NCBI GenBank assembly: GCA_902769255.1
Contig: CACXOM010000012.1
Coordinates: forward strand, 1 to 64,000
DNA: 64,000 nucleotides
Reading direction: 5' to 3'
From: Oscillospiraceae bacterium
GTDB taxonomy: Bacteria > Bacillota > Clostridia > Oscillospirales > Acutalibacteraceae
Under the pieces are notes generated by a model. It saw nothing but the letters and a program-made list of their open reading frames with translations. It did not search any database and was not told the DNA's origin. The position numbers and the translations under genes are program-made. This document shows, one piece after another, positions 1-8,898 of the stretch (position 1 is its first letter; the number at the start of each line of letters is the position of its first letter).

Positions 1-15
1 TTTTGGTCTTCCCAT
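1..15 (-). CDS. 5' end of a truncated gene, product begins MGRPK
   Basis: Only five codons are inside the window: an ATG read leftwards from 15, giving MGRPK. An AAGGAG ribosome binding site lies at 25-30 with good spacing, so the start looks real. Many transposases begin this way, but five residues cannot establish a family. The 15-bp hairpin at 53-88 just upstream could be an insertion-sequence end or a terminator. Confidence 0.45.
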
Positions 16-52
16 GTTTTTCAACTCCTTTTTCTTTATTTTATCACATAAA

Positions 53-88
53 AATGATGGTAGACACTTTTTTGTGTCTACCATCATT
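53..88. terminator. Perfect 15-bp hairpin
   Basis: An inverted repeat (AATGATGGTAGACAC and its complement) surrounds a six-base T loop. It lies between the secreted-protein gene that ends at 121 and the MGRPK start at 15. It could terminate the former on the minus strand, but only four T follow on that side. An insertion-sequence end is the alternative. Confidence 0.5.
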
Positions 89-120
89 ATATCACTTCAA
101 AACCGCTCCCTTTTTATTAT

Positions 121-1416
121 TTATTTTACTTTAATTTTAATTGTTTGGCCAATTTTTCTTGATTTATAGTTTTTGTTACCTTTTATATTAACGGTGATTT
201 TAACTTTAATTGTTTTGCCTTTTTTCAAGCCTTTTGAAACAATTAATTTGCCTTTTGATACTTTAACTTTTTTGTTGTTTGTTTTATAAGTTACCTTGCC
301 TTGCGCCTTTTTAACAACAACCGCTTTTTTAATTGTTGTCTTTTTATTTGCTTTTGCACTAACTTTCTTTTTAAAGGTAACTTTAGCAGGATTTTGCGCT
401 TTGTTGATTTTAAATGTTTTAACAATTTTGCCTTTGTAAATGCCTTTACCTGTTAAAATAACCGTTGCGGTGCCTGCGTTTACATTGTTTTTATATTTTG
501 CGGTAAACTCGGCACATTCGCCTGAAGGCGAAGTTATTATAATGTTAACATGTTTTAAAGCCTTGCCTTTGTAAGTAAAATCATCAACGCCGGTAACATT
601 CCAATCGCTAATATCTTTTTGAACTTTGAAACGTATTTTTGCGCAAAGTCCGTCATCAGGTCGCCAAGTTGAACCGCCTGTAACCTCATCTACTTGTTTT
701 CCGTTAAATGCAACGTAAACATTCGGCAAACCGTCTAAAACATCAAATTTATAGCCGTCACGAGCTTGAATAAACGCTAAGGCAGAATACTCTTTGCCGT
801 ATTCAAAAACGTCTTCATTTTCCATCCAGCGTGAATCAGTTTCAATAAACCAATCAAGTTCATCAAGAATAACATCATCAGGAACGGTTAATGTGTCAGA
901 ATAATGCTCGCCTGCAACAGGCTCAACAAAATCCGCTGCCTCGATTGACGGAATTAATCTATAAGAGTCCCAAGGATTAGTAACTAACAATTTAACATTA
1001 ACCTTATCTTTAGCGCTGTAGCCATCACATGCTATAACTTTTGTGTCACAGCCGTTAATATAAACATTTACTGCGGTTTGCTCTTTTTCATCAACCGCAA
1101 ATTCTGTCCACGCACTTGCAATGAGGTCAAATTCGAGTATATATTTTTTACCCTCTTCAAATTTGTCATTGCTTGTTAAACTAATCATATATTCTTTATC
1201 GGTAACATCTATCCATCTTTTAAAATCAATAAAGTACTGCGTGCCTGTCTGACATTGAAAAGTCGCATTTTGCCCTATAATCGGGTAATTAGAATAAACA
1301 TAAACATTGTCAAGTACAACATTTTTAGCAAGTGCTGTAACCGGTGCTATAACCGCAACGCCAATTATCATAACCAATGCTAAAACAATGCTCAATAGTT
1401 TTTTTGAGTTTTTCAT
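121..1416 (-). CDS. Secreted Lys-rich Ig-like/MBG-type repeat protein
   Basis: 431 residues with a Sec signal peptide (MKNSKKLLSIVLALVMII, then an AxA-type site near residue 30). The middle (about 30-270) matches no family I recognise. At about 275-340 there is one repeat of the kind common in clostridial surface proteins (YKGKAL, then NAGTATVILTGKGIYKG). The last 90 residues are very Lys-rich and beta-prone (KKVKVSKGKLIVSKG) and could bind wall polymers or mucin. The ATG at 1416 is preferred over an upstream GTG at 1425 because CTCCTT at 1425-1430 (AAGGAG on the minus strand) fits only the ATG. Function unknown; a surface or adhesive role is inferred. Confidence 0.8.
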   Translation of the reverse strand: MKNSKKLLSIVLALVMIIGVAVIAPVTALAKNVVLDNVYVYSNYPIIGQNATFQCQTGTQYFIDFKRWIDVTDKEYMISLTSNDKFEEGKKYILEFDLIASAWTEFAVDEKEQTAVNVYINGCDTKVIACDGYSAKDKVNVKLLVTNPWDSYRLIPSIEAADFVEPVAGEHYSDTLTVPDDVILDELDWFIETDSRWMENEDVFEYGKEYSALAFIQARDGYKFDVLDGLPNVYVAFNGKQVDEVTGGSTWRPDDGLCAKIRFKVQKDISDWNVTGVDDFTYKGKALKHVNIIITSPSGECAEFTAKYKNNVNAGTATVILTGKGIYKGKIVKTFKINKAQNPAKVTFKKKVSAKANKKTTIKKAVVVKKAQGKVTYKTNNKKVKVSKGKLIVSKGLKKGKTIKVKITVNIKGNKNYKSRKIGQTIKIKVK

Positions 1417-1575
1417 AAAACACACTCCTTAATAGTTATTTCGTTTTGTTCAACAGTAAAAAAAGTAACTGTTTATTTAATTTTAATATATATTAGTGCA
1501 AAAAGTCAATATTTTTTGTGAAATTCGTGTAAATGCATAAAATCAACGTTGCTTTATTGTAACATATTACAAAAA

Positions 1576-1595
1576 ACGGCTTATTTTAAAGCCGT
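1576..1595 (-). terminator. Rho-independent terminator of the araC-type gene
   Basis: A GC-containing stem (ACGGCTT with AAGCCGT, loop of six) is followed on the minus strand by a T tract, just after the stop of the AraC-family gene. Confidence 0.8.
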
Positions 1596-1603
1596 GTTTT
1601 TCT

Positions 1604-2494
1604 TTACATATAATTTAATCTAAATTGTTTTGGGGAAACTTCTTTTTTTAATTTAAACTGCTGAATAAAATAACTCGGCGTTGAAAAGCCGACACGAGAA
1701 GATATTTCGCTTATCGAATAATCGGTAGAAATTAACATTTGCTCGGCTTTGGTAATTCTGTAATCGTTTACATATTCCGAAAAACTTTTTTGCATTACCT
1801 TTTTAAAAGTTCGTGAAAAATAACTGTAACTTAAATTGCAATGCTCGGCAACCTCTTTTTCGCTGATATAATCATAATTTTTCTCAACATATTCAAGCGC
1901 CGTTTGAATTGCCTTTAAAATATCATCAGGGTAGTCAAATCGGTCAACCGCATCTAAATTATGCTCTTGCCAATAGCGCAAAACCCACAAAAATATTTTT
2001 AAAATATCGGCGCGCATTGCAATTTCGTAGCCGTAACCTTTTGTTTCCCACTCTCTAAAAACATTTGTAACAGCAGAGCGAATATAGCCGTCTTGCAATT
2101 CATCTTTGGTAAAACATCTTTTATTTTTTGAATTTTGAATAATAAAAGGAATTATATATTTCATTTCAAAAACCGACTGGTCTTTTGAATAAACAATTTC
2201 GGGCAAAACTTTTATAACAATATATCTTGAGTCGCTGTCAAACATAAGCCCGTGCGCCTCGCCCGAATTAACAATAACCAAATCGCCCGAGTTAAAATCA
2301 ACAATTCTGTCGTTAATGAAAACTTGCGCTTTTGAGTCAAGGCTATACAAAATTTCAATATATTCGTGATAATGAAGCGAGTTTGGAACATACTTTTTAG
2401 GCTTTTTAATGTCCATTAAAATGCAATGAATAGGCACCTCAATTCCGTCACGCTGGAACTTTTTTTCATAAACCCTTTTTATCTCTTTTTCCAT
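1604..2494 (-). CDS. AraC-family regulator with cupin sensor domain
   Basis: 296 residues. The N-terminal half has the cupin-like sensor signature (SLHYHEYIEILYSL, FNSGDLVIVNSGEAHGL). The C-terminal 100 residues hold the double helix-turn-helix (EHCNLSYSYFSRTFKKVM; ISEISSRVGFSTPSYFIQQF). This sensor/effector layout is usual for regulators of carbohydrate genes in Firmicutes. It is divergent from the sugar operon starting at 2618 with a 123-bp shared promoter region, so it probably controls that operon. Its ribosome binding site is weak (ATGAGGT). The ligand is unknown. Confidence 0.88.
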   Translation of the reverse strand: MEKEIKRVYEKKFQRDGIEVPIHCILMDIKKPKKYVPNSLHYHEYIEILYSLDSKAQVFINDRIVDFNSGDLVIVNSGEAHGLMFDSDSRYIVIKVLPEIVYSKDQSVFEMKYIIPFIIQNSKNKRCFTKDELQDGYIRSAVTNVFREWETKGYGYEIAMRADILKIFLWVLRYWQEHNLDAVDRFDYPDDILKAIQTALEYVEKNYDYISEKEVAEHCNLSYSYFSRTFKKVMQKSFSEYVNDYRITKAEQMLISTDYSISEISSRVGFSTPSYFIQQFKLKKEVSPKQFRLNYM

Positions 2495-2516
2495 AAAAAT
2501 ACCTCATGACAAAAAT

Positions 2517-2602
2517 TTGATATTTTTTATTAAATTTATTATACAATATTCAAATTCAAAATGCTATACTTTTCTCGAAAAAAATCAGTAATTTTTTACT
2601 GA
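2517..2602 (+). promoter_or_regulatory. Promoter and leader hairpin of the sugar operon
   Basis: TTGATA (2517-2522), a 17-bp spacer and TATACA (2540-2545) form a sigma-A-type promoter facing the operon. A small hairpin, TCAGTAA-tttt-TTACTGA (2585-2602), ends right at the GAAAGGAG ribosome binding site and could affect translation. The AraC operator was not identified. Confidence 0.65.
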
Positions 2603-2617
2603 AAGGAGAATTTTATT

Positions 2618-3697
2618 ATGAATAGCAAAAAATTAAAAATAGGCGTTATCGGTTGTGGCGGAATTTTCAACGGCGCTCACATTTATGCTTACTTGGATAA
2701 CGAAGATGTTGAAGTTGTTGCTTTTTGCGACATTGTTTTGTCAAAAGCAGTTTCAACCGCCAAAAAATTCGGGCTTGACGAATCGGTTTGCTATGAAAAT
2801 TTTGAAGACCTTTTAAATATTGAGGGGCTTGATGCGGTTGACATTTGCACACCTAACTATTTGCACTCTGTTATCGCAGTTAAGGCGCTTGAAAAAGGTA
2901 TTAATGTTTTTTGCGAAAAACCTGATGCCGTTTCGGTAAAGGAAGCGCAAAAAATGCAAGACGCTGCACAAAAAAGCGGTAAAGTTTTAATGGTAATGCG
3001 CAACAACCGTTATAACAACTATTCAAAATTTTTAAAACAATATATTGCTGACGGCAAAATGGGCGAAATTTACACCGCACGTTGCGCTTGGCGCAGAAGA
3101 AGAGGTATTCCCGGCAAAGGCGGTTGGTTTACTACCAAAGAGCAGTCGGGCGGCGGTCCTTTAATTGACCTTGGCGTTCATATGATTGACCTTTGCATTT
3201 GGCTTATGGGCAACCCGAAACCTGTTGCAGTTTCTGCCGCAACTTATTCAAAATTTGCAAATTCTGATACACAAGCGGATTCTGAACACGCAAAATTCGG
3301 CGAAGCAAAAGCTGACGGCACATTTGATGTTGAGGATCTTGCAATGGGCTTTATTCGTTTTGATAACGGTTGCACAATGCAAATTGAGTTTTCTTGGGCT
3401 TCTAACGTTGAGAGAGAAATTCATTTTATTGAACTTCGTGGCACAAAAGCAGGCGCTTCAACCGACACCGTTGACAAACAATTTAAAATTTTCACCGAAG
3501 AAAACGGCGTTACTGTTGATGTTATTCCGAATTTGCCGAAATTAGAGGGCGGTCATAAGTTAAACCTTTTACATTTCTTTGATGTTATTAAAAACGGCAA
3601 GAAACCTGATTTTGAGCCAATTCAAGGCGTTAATATGGTAAAAATTCTTGAAGCAGCTTATAAATCGGCTGAACTTGGCGAAGAAGTTAAAATTTAA
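2618..3697 (+). CDS. Gfo/Idh/MocA-family oxidoreductase (first copy)
   Basis: 359 residues. An N-terminal Rossmann fold with GVIGCGGIFNGAH binds NAD(P). The family EKP motif is present (CEKPDA), followed by the C-terminal alpha/beta substrate domain with GGGPLIDLGVHMIDLCIWLMG, which carries the usual catalytic-region His. These enzymes oxidise or reduce sugar and cyclitol hydroxyls. It is the first gene of a four-gene operon: isomerase, second oxidoreductase and ThuA protein follow at 15-36 bp spacing. Ribosome binding site GAAAGGAG. The substrate is unknown; a keto-sugar intermediate is the reasonable inference from the neighbours. Confidence 0.9.
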   Translation: MNSKKLKIGVIGCGGIFNGAHIYAYLDNEDVEVVAFCDIVLSKAVSTAKKFGLDESVCYENFEDLLNIEGLDAVDICTPNYLHSVIAVKALEKGINVFCEKPDAVSVKEAQKMQDAAQKSGKVLMVMRNNRYNNYSKFLKQYIADGKMGEIYTARCAWRRRRGIPGKGGWFTTKEQSGGGPLIDLGVHMIDLCIWLMGNPKPVAVSAATYSKFANSDTQADSEHAKFGEAKADGTFDVEDLAMGFIRFDNGCTMQIEFSWASNVEREIHFIELRGTKAGASTDTVDKQFKIFTEENGVTVDVIPNLPKLEGGHKLNLLHFFDVIKNGKKPDFEPIQGVNMVKILEAAYKSAELGEEVKI

Positions 3698-3716
3698 TTT
3701 AGGAGGGTGAAAAATT

Positions 3717-4682
3717 ATGAAACTTGGCGTAATGAACCCTGTTTTCGGCGGTTACACATTTGAAGAGGCGTTAAAGTTTTTAAAAGAGCACGATGTTCAC
3801 GAAATGGAAATCGGCGCAGGCGGATACCCCGGCGATAACCATTTAAAACCTGCCGAACTTTTAAATAACCCCGAAAAAATTAAAGAGTTTAAAGATTTAA
3901 TGGCAAAATATGACGTTAGCATTTCCGCAATTGCCTGCCACGGCAACGCTTTGCACCCGAACAAAGAAATTGCTAAAAAATTTGATGAAGATTTTAAAAA
4001 TGCAATTTTGGTTTGCGAAGCGCTCGGCGTTAAAACTATAATCGGTTTTTCTGGTTGCCCGGGAGACAGCGAAAACTCTGTTCGACCTAACTGGGTAACT
4101 TGCGCTTGGCCGGAGGATTATCTTGAAACGCTTGAATGGCAATGGAACGAAAAAATTATTCCTTATTGGAAAGAAACCGCAAAATTTGCAAAAGCGCACG
4201 GCATTGAAAAAATCGCATTTGAAATGCACCCCGGCTTTGCGGTTTACAACCCCGAAACATTGCTTAAACTTCGCAATGCGGTTGGCGATATTATCGGTGC
4301 TAACTTCGACCCTTCGCACCTTTTCTGGCAAGGAATAAATCCTGTTGAAGCTATTAAATATTTAAGCGGTGCAATTTATCATTTCCACGCAAAAGATACA
4401 AGAATTGATAAGCACAACACCGAAGTAAACGGCGTTTTAGACACCAAAAATTACGGCGATGTTTTAAATCGTTCTTGGGTATTTAGAACAGTAGGCTACG
4501 GTCACGACAAAGCGGTTTGGAACGATATTATTTCAACACTTAAAGCGACAGGCTATGACGGCTCAATAAGCATTGAGCACGAAGACTCTTTAATGTCTGC
4601 CGAAGAGGGACTTGAAAAAGCGATTTCATTCTTAAAAGAAGTGTTAATTGTTCATACCGCAGGCGATATGTGGTGGGCATAG
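3717..4682 (+). CDS. Sugar phosphate isomerase/epimerase-type TIM barrel protein
   Basis: 321 residues in the xylose-isomerase-like TIM barrel family. Metal-ligand-type motifs are visible: ISAIACHGN near the N-terminus, EKIAFEMHPGF, GANFDPSHLFWQG, AIYHFHAKDTRID and GSISIEHED. Relatives isomerise, epimerise or cleave sugars and cyclitols, often on 3-keto intermediates made by Gfo/Idh/MocA enzymes. It starts 20 bp after the first oxidoreductase with a strong AGGAGGGTG site. The last residues (TAGDMWWA) resemble the ends of homologues, so it seems complete. Confidence 0.9.
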   Translation: MKLGVMNPVFGGYTFEEALKFLKEHDVHEMEIGAGGYPGDNHLKPAELLNNPEKIKEFKDLMAKYDVSISAIACHGNALHPNKEIAKKFDEDFKNAILVCEALGVKTIIGFSGCPGDSENSVRPNWVTCAWPEDYLETLEWQWNEKIIPYWKETAKFAKAHGIEKIAFEMHPGFAVYNPETLLKLRNAVGDIIGANFDPSHLFWQGINPVEAIKYLSGAIYHFHAKDTRIDKHNTEVNGVLDTKNYGDVLNRSWVFRTVGYGHDKAVWNDIISTLKATGYDGSISIEHEDSLMSAEEGLEKAISFLKEVLIVHTAGDMWWA

Positions 4683-4718
4683 TTTTAAGGTAAAAGTAAT
4701 AAGTAGAGGCGAAATAAA

Positions 4719-5786
4719 TTGGAAAAAAGGTACAAATTAGGAATTATCGGATACGGAAGTATGGCTCACGGCCATTACCATTGTCTTTTAGACCACAAGG
4801 CTGAAAGAGTTGATATAAAGGGTGTTTTCGACCTTGACAAAAAACGAATGGACCTTGCTTTAAGCGAGGGGCTTGTAGCATATGAGTCGAGAGAAGCTTT
4901 GCTTTGCGACCCCGAAATTGATATTGTTTTGGTTGCGACAACAAACGAAGTTCACAAAGAAATTTGTATTGATGCGCTAAATCACGGCAAAAATGTCATT
5001 TGCGAAAAACCCGTTACGCTTTCATCTGATGAGTTGCTTGAAGTTATGGCGGTTGCGAAAAAGACAGGCAAGGTTTTCACAATTGACCAAAACCGCCGAA
5101 CAAATCTTGATTTTCAACTTATGAAAAGAAATGTTGAAAAAGGCGAAATAGGCGAGGTTTACCATATCGAAAGCAGAGTTGAAGGCTCACGCGGTATGCC
5201 GAAAGGCTGGAGAACGCTTAAAAGGCTCGGTGGCGGAATGATGCTCGACTGGGGCGTGCATCTTATCGACCAATTAATGTATTTCAACCGCTCGGCTGTT
5301 ACCAATGTTTTTTGCAAAATGTATAACATTGACTATGACGAAGTTGAAGACAACTTTCAACTTTTCCTTGAATTTGCTGACGGAATGAGCGCATTAGTCG
5401 AAGTTGCAACCAACAATTACATAACAAAACCACGCTGGTACGCACTCGGAAAAAAAGGTACTTTGCAGGTTGACAATTGGGATTGCAACGGCGAAATTGT
5501 AAGGGTAATTGATAAAGACAACACTTGGGAAGAGGAAATTTTTTATACAAAAGCGGGGCCTACCAAAACAATGGCGCCTCGCCGACCTGATTCGGTTGAA
5601 CACATTAAACTTTCAGAGCCTGTCGATGTTGAAGACGGTATGCAGGTAGTTTACCGCCAATTAGTCGGCGCAATCGAGGGCAAAGAACTTACAATAAAGC
5701 CCGAAGAGGCGCTTAGGGTAATGAAAGTTATGGAAGCGGCGTTTGAATCGGCAAAAAAACACATTGCAATTCAAACAAATATTTAA
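4719..5786 (+). CDS. Gfo/Idh/MocA-family oxidoreductase (second copy)
   Basis: 355 residues with Rossmann motif LGIIGYGSMAHGHYH, ICEKPVTL and GGGMMLDWGVHLIDQLMYFN. It differs clearly from the first copy, so the two probably act at different steps or as separate subunits on a keto-sugar route. The start is a TTG at 4719, placed by a GAGGC Shine-Dalgarno-like sequence upstream and by the family N-terminus. It ends 16 bp before the ThuA gene. Confidence 0.88.
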   Translation: MEKRYKLGIIGYGSMAHGHYHCLLDHKAERVDIKGVFDLDKKRMDLALSEGLVAYESREALLCDPEIDIVLVATTNEVHKEICIDALNHGKNVICEKPVTLSSDELLEVMAVAKKTGKVFTIDQNRRTNLDFQLMKRNVEKGEIGEVYHIESRVEGSRGMPKGWRTLKRLGGGMMLDWGVHLIDQLMYFNRSAVTNVFCKMYNIDYDEVEDNFQLFLEFADGMSALVEVATNNYITKPRWYALGKKGTLQVDNWDCNGEIVRVIDKDNTWEEEIFYTKAGPTKTMAPRRPDSVEHIKLSEPVDVEDGMQVVYRQLVGAIEGKELTIKPEEALRVMKVMEAAFESAKKHIAIQTNI

Positions 5787-5801
5787 AAAGGAGTAATAAA
5801 A

Positions 5802-6536
5802 ATGATTAAAGTTACTATTTGGCACGAATTTTTTCAAGACGGGGTTTGCAGACAGGAAAATGTTTTAGAGCATTACCCACAAGGTATTCACAAATATCTT
5901 GAAAGCGTTTTAAAAGATGAATTTGAGGTTACAACCGTTACGCAATTTGACGTCGAGGGCAACCCTTATGACAATGCAGGCATTACAAAAGAGTTGCTTG
6001 AAAACACCGATGTTATGATTTGGTGGGGTCATTGCAAACATGGCGAAGTGCCTGACGAAGCGGTTAAAATGGTAACAGATGAAGTTAGAAAAGGCATGGG
6101 AATTATTTTCTTACATTCCGCTCATCACTCAAAAACATTTAAGGCGCTTATGGGCACCTCCTGTAATCTTCATTGGCGTGAAGATAACGACTATGAGCGC
6201 CTTTGGGTGATTGACCACTCGCACCCTATTGCACAAGGATTAGATGAATATATTTATCTTCCTGCCGAAGAAACATACGGCGAGCCTTTTGGCATACCCG
6301 AACCCGATAAATTGGTATTTATCGGCGGTTACGAGGGTGGCGAAGTATTCCGTGCAGGTTGTTGCTACAGACGAGAAAACGGCAAAGTCTTTTATTTTCA
6401 ACCGGGTCACGAATCAATCCCGACTTACCACAACAAAGAAATTCAGTTAGTTATTAAAAACGCAATTAACTGGTGCTACAACGAATACAGGGTAAAAGAG
6501 CTTTCATGCCCTCATGTTCAAAAACCAAAAGATTAA
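5802..6536 (+). CDS. ThuA-like domain protein
   Basis: 244 residues with the class I glutamine-amidotransferase-like fold of the ThuA family: KVTIWHEFFQD, DVMIWWGHCKHGEVPDEAV, GMGIIFLHSAHHSKTF, GTSCNLHWRED and VFYFQPGHESIPTYHN. ThuA of rhizobia acts with the oxidoreductase ThuB in 3-keto-disaccharide metabolism. Next to two Gfo/Idh/MocA enzymes and an isomerase this supports oxidative breakdown of a glycoside. Strong AAAGGAG site; a terminator follows at 6553. The exact reaction is not predictable. Confidence 0.88.
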   Translation: MIKVTIWHEFFQDGVCRQENVLEHYPQGIHKYLESVLKDEFEVTTVTQFDVEGNPYDNAGITKELLENTDVMIWWGHCKHGEVPDEAVKMVTDEVRKGMGIIFLHSAHHSKTFKALMGTSCNLHWREDNDYERLWVIDHSHPIAQGLDEYIYLPAEETYGEPFGIPEPDKLVFIGGYEGGEVFRAGCCYRRENGKVFYFQPGHESIPTYHNKEIQLVIKNAINWCYNEYRVKELSCPHVQKPKD

Positions 6537-6552
6537 ATTAAAGCAAAAAATT

Positions 6553-6585
6553 ATGACGAGGACTTTTGCCCTCGTCATTTTTATT
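6553..6585. terminator. Bidirectional terminator
   Basis: A 9-bp stem (ATGACGAGG with its complement) is followed by a T tract on the plus strand. On the minus strand the A-rich left flank gives a T tract as well. It separates the ThuA operon from the convergent histidine phosphatase gene. Confidence 0.85.
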
Positions 6586-7318
6586 CTTTATTATCTTCGT
6601 TGTAATCCTGCCACAAAATTTCACGGTCCTCTTGTTCGTAATTTTCAAAAGGATTCTCTTTTGAATTTTTAACAGGGTTTATTGAGTTGTCAGGCTCGCC
6701 TGCCGAACCGAGCGGAAATTCCGATAAAACTTCAACCATACCGCTTCGCATCCAAACGCTTGGCGTTACACGAATGGTAAAACCTCTGCCGTTGTTTGCC
6801 ATATAGTCGGTCATTTTTCTTTGCGGTAAACCAAACACCGCAAGCGCTGTCATAATAACACCGCCGTGGGCGCAAATTACCGCTTCGGTTTCGCCTGTTT
6901 TCAAAATCTCCCTTATTGTATCAACAAAAGCCGAGCAAACTCTTTTTGCAAAATCTTTGTTGCTTTCGCCGCCGCTTGGTGCAGCACCGTGACTTACCCA
7001 GTCAGTATAGCGAGGGTCATCAATAAGCTCTTCGGCAGTCTTACCCTCAAAATCGCCTAAATTGCATTCGCGCAACCCGTCAACCGTCAAAATATCAATA
7101 GTTTTGTCGCCATATATAATATCAAGCGTTTCAATGCACCTTTTCATAGGTGATGAGTAAAACAATTTCGGCTTTTTGTAGTTATATTTTTCTTTTAAAT
7201 TTTTAATTTCCTTAATACCCTCTTCGCAAAGCGAAACATCGGTACTGCCGACATATTTGCCTAATTTGTTGCCCTCGGTCATACCGTGGCGAATAAGGTG
7301 AATTGTGTAAGTTTTCAT
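6581..7318 (-). CDS. Histidine phosphatase family protein
   Basis: 245 residues. The N-terminus carries the phospho-accepting LIRHGMTEGN motif. The second catalytic His is in AVICAHGGVIMTAL, with the conserved Arg in PMKRCIETLDII and acid region LREC-LGDFEGKT. This is the phosphoglycerate-mutase-like phosphatase fold; bacterial members include CobC-like and broad-specificity sugar phosphatases. About 40 acidic and polar residues extend past the usual end. It is divergent from the XRE gene at 7401. Substrate unknown. Confidence 0.88.
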   Translation of the reverse strand: MKTYTIHLIRHGMTEGNKLGKYVGSTDVSLCEEGIKEIKNLKEKYNYKKPKLFYSSPMKRCIETLDIIYGDKTIDILTVDGLRECNLGDFEGKTAEELIDDPRYTDWVSHGAAPSGGESNKDFAKRVCSAFVDTIREILKTGETEAVICAHGGVIMTALAVFGLPQRKMTDYMANNGRGFTIRVTPSVWMRSGMVEVLSEFPLGSAGEPDNSINPVKNSKENPFENYEQEDREILWQDYNEDNKE

Positions 7319-7338
7319 AAAAATTTCCTTTCTTTTTC

Positions 7339-7367
7339 TTTACAAAACCTCTTCTTTATGTTATACT
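7339..7367 (+). promoter_or_regulatory. Promoter of the XRE-family gene
   Basis: TTTACA (7339-7344), a 17-bp spacer and TATACT (7362-7367), about 33 bp before the ATG at 7401. Confidence 0.65.
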
Positions 7368-7400
7368 TTCAGTATAATAAAACAAAAAGGATTATACAAA

Positions 7401-8021
7401 ATGAAAAATGAATTTCCGAAAAAATTAACTGAACTAAGAATGCAAAAGGGCTGGTCGCAAAAAGATGCTGCGGCAAAACTCGGCATAAGCCAAGCACTTT
7501 TATCGCATTATGAAAAAGGTATTCGTGAGTGCGGACTCGATTTTTTAATAAGAGCCGCCGAATTATATTCTTGTACAACCGATTACCTTTTGGGTGTCAG
7601 CTCAACGCCACGTGCATCATCAGAGCCGGACGCCGATAATATTACCGCCGACTTGCGAGAATACCCTTCACTTTCAAAAAGTCGCCAAGAGGTTTGCGAC
7701 ACGCTTAATATATTATACAGCATAACCGCCCGAATTGGCAACCCCGAAATTAATAAAAGTTTTAATAAACTGGTTGGTAGCTCAGTTTTTTCATTTGCTC
7801 GCAGACTTGAAAAACTTTATTTTCACAAAGAGCTTTTTGAGTTTGATAAGGATTTGACTTTGGCAAATTCAAGCAGAAAAATCAATACCGCATTTTATAC
7901 TATTATGCGTGAAATGCAAGTAGAAAACATCAATGTAAACTTGAAAAAGGTTAGAATAAAAGAGGATTACCCGACCCGTTCAAAGTCGTTTTTCAATCTA
8001 ATTTCGCATTTTGACGGCTAA
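7401..8021 (+). CDS. XRE-family transcriptional regulator
   Basis: 206 residues. An N-terminal Cro/C1-type helix-turn-helix is clear (LRMQKGWSQKDAAAKLGISQ, then LLSHYEKGIRECGLDFLIRA), ending in the common CTTDYLLG. The C-terminal 130 residues are helical with no recognised sensor domain. It is monocistronic with its own promoter, divergent from the phosphatase. Homologues beside yebC are found in ruminococci, but the target genes are unknown. Confidence 0.85.
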   Translation: MKNEFPKKLTELRMQKGWSQKDAAAKLGISQALLSHYEKGIRECGLDFLIRAAELYSCTTDYLLGVSSTPRASSEPDADNITADLREYPSLSKSRQEVCDTLNILYSITARIGNPEINKSFNKLVGSSVFSFARRLEKLYFHKELFEFDKDLTLANSSRKINTAFYTIMREMQVENINVNLKKVRIKEDYPTRSKSFFNLISHFDG

Positions 8022-8024
8022 TCC

Positions 8025-8053
8025 TTGAAAAAAACTGAAAAATGTGTTATAAT
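8025..8053 (+). promoter_or_regulatory. Promoter of the yebC gene
   Basis: TTGAAA, a 17-bp spacer and TATAAT, near consensus, about 35 bp before the yebC start. Confidence 0.8.
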
Positions 8054-8088
8054 AATTTGGTTAATAAAATAATAAGGAGTCTTAAATT

Positions 8089-8820
8089 ATGTCAGGACAT
8101 TCCAAGTGGAATAATATTAAAAGAAAAAAAGGCGCAAATGACGCCGCAAGAGCAAAAATTTTTACAAAAATCGGCAGAGAAATGTCGGTTATCGTTAAAG
8201 CAGGCGGTCCCGACCCGAATGTAAACTCGAAACTTCGTGATTGCATTGCAAAAGCAAAATCTTTAAATGTACCTAACGATAATATCGAAAGAATTATTAA
8301 AAAAGCGTCAGGCGAGGGTGATACTTCGACTTATGAAAACTGCGTTTATGAGGGCTATGGTCCATCAGGAATTGCGGTAATTGTTGAGTGTTTAACTGAT
8401 AACCGCAACAGAACAGCCGGTGAAATGCGTCACTATTTTGATAAATGCGGCGGCAACCTTGGCGCACAAGGTTCGGTTATGTTTATGTTTACTCGCAGAG
8501 GTCTTGTAGTTGTTGAGGCAGAGGGTAAAGATGAAGACGAGGCTATGGAAGTTGCACTTGAAGCAGGTGCAGAAGATTTCAACGCCGAAGAAGAGGTATT
8601 TGAAATTATTACCGACCCGAATTCAGTCGGCGAAATCAGCGAGGCAATGAGCGCAAAAGGATATAATGTTGTTTCAGCCGAGGCAGAATACTATCCATCA
8701 ACTTTTTCAAGCATTGATGATGAAGCAGTTGCAAAAATGCAAAAATTGCTTGAAATGCTTGAAGATAATGACGATGTGCAAAATGTTTGGCACAACTGTG
8801 ATAACTTACCGGAAGAATAA
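8089..8820 (+). CDS. yebC: YebC/PmpR-family protein
   Basis: 243 residues, full length. The start MSGHSKWNNIKRKKGANDAA is the family hallmark, followed by GGPDPNVNSKLRDCIAKAK, YEGYGPSGIAVIVECLTDN and the acidic C-terminal domain. YebC proteins bind DNA as regulators in some species, and recent work on the family links them to relief of ribosome stalling at proline stretches. AAGGAG site; own promoter and terminator. It is unlikely to depend on its neighbours. Confidence 0.95.
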   Translation: MSGHSKWNNIKRKKGANDAARAKIFTKIGREMSVIVKAGGPDPNVNSKLRDCIAKAKSLNVPNDNIERIIKKASGEGDTSTYENCVYEGYGPSGIAVIVECLTDNRNRTAGEMRHYFDKCGGNLGAQGSVMFMFTRRGLVVVEAEGKDEDEAMEVALEAGAEDFNAEEEVFEIITDPNSVGEISEAMSAKGYNVVSAEAEYYPSTFSSIDDEAVAKMQKLLEMLEDNDDVQNVWHNCDNLPEE

Positions 8821-8825
8821 GATTA

Positions 8826-8850
8826 AAAGGAGTGCAAAGCACTCCTTTCT
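8826..8850 (+). terminator. Terminator after yebC
   Basis: A 10-bp perfect stem (AAAGGAGTGC with GCACTCCTTT), loop AAA, followed by CTTTGATTATT. Confidence 0.8.
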
Positions 8851-8898
8851 TTGATTATTCTTTATTTATTATTCGCTATTCATTTTTCACTTCTTGTT

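Noticed and set aside
3897..4331. 144-codon open frame opposite the isomerase gene
   Set aside because: No promoter or ribosome binding site; the isomerase on the plus strand is clear.
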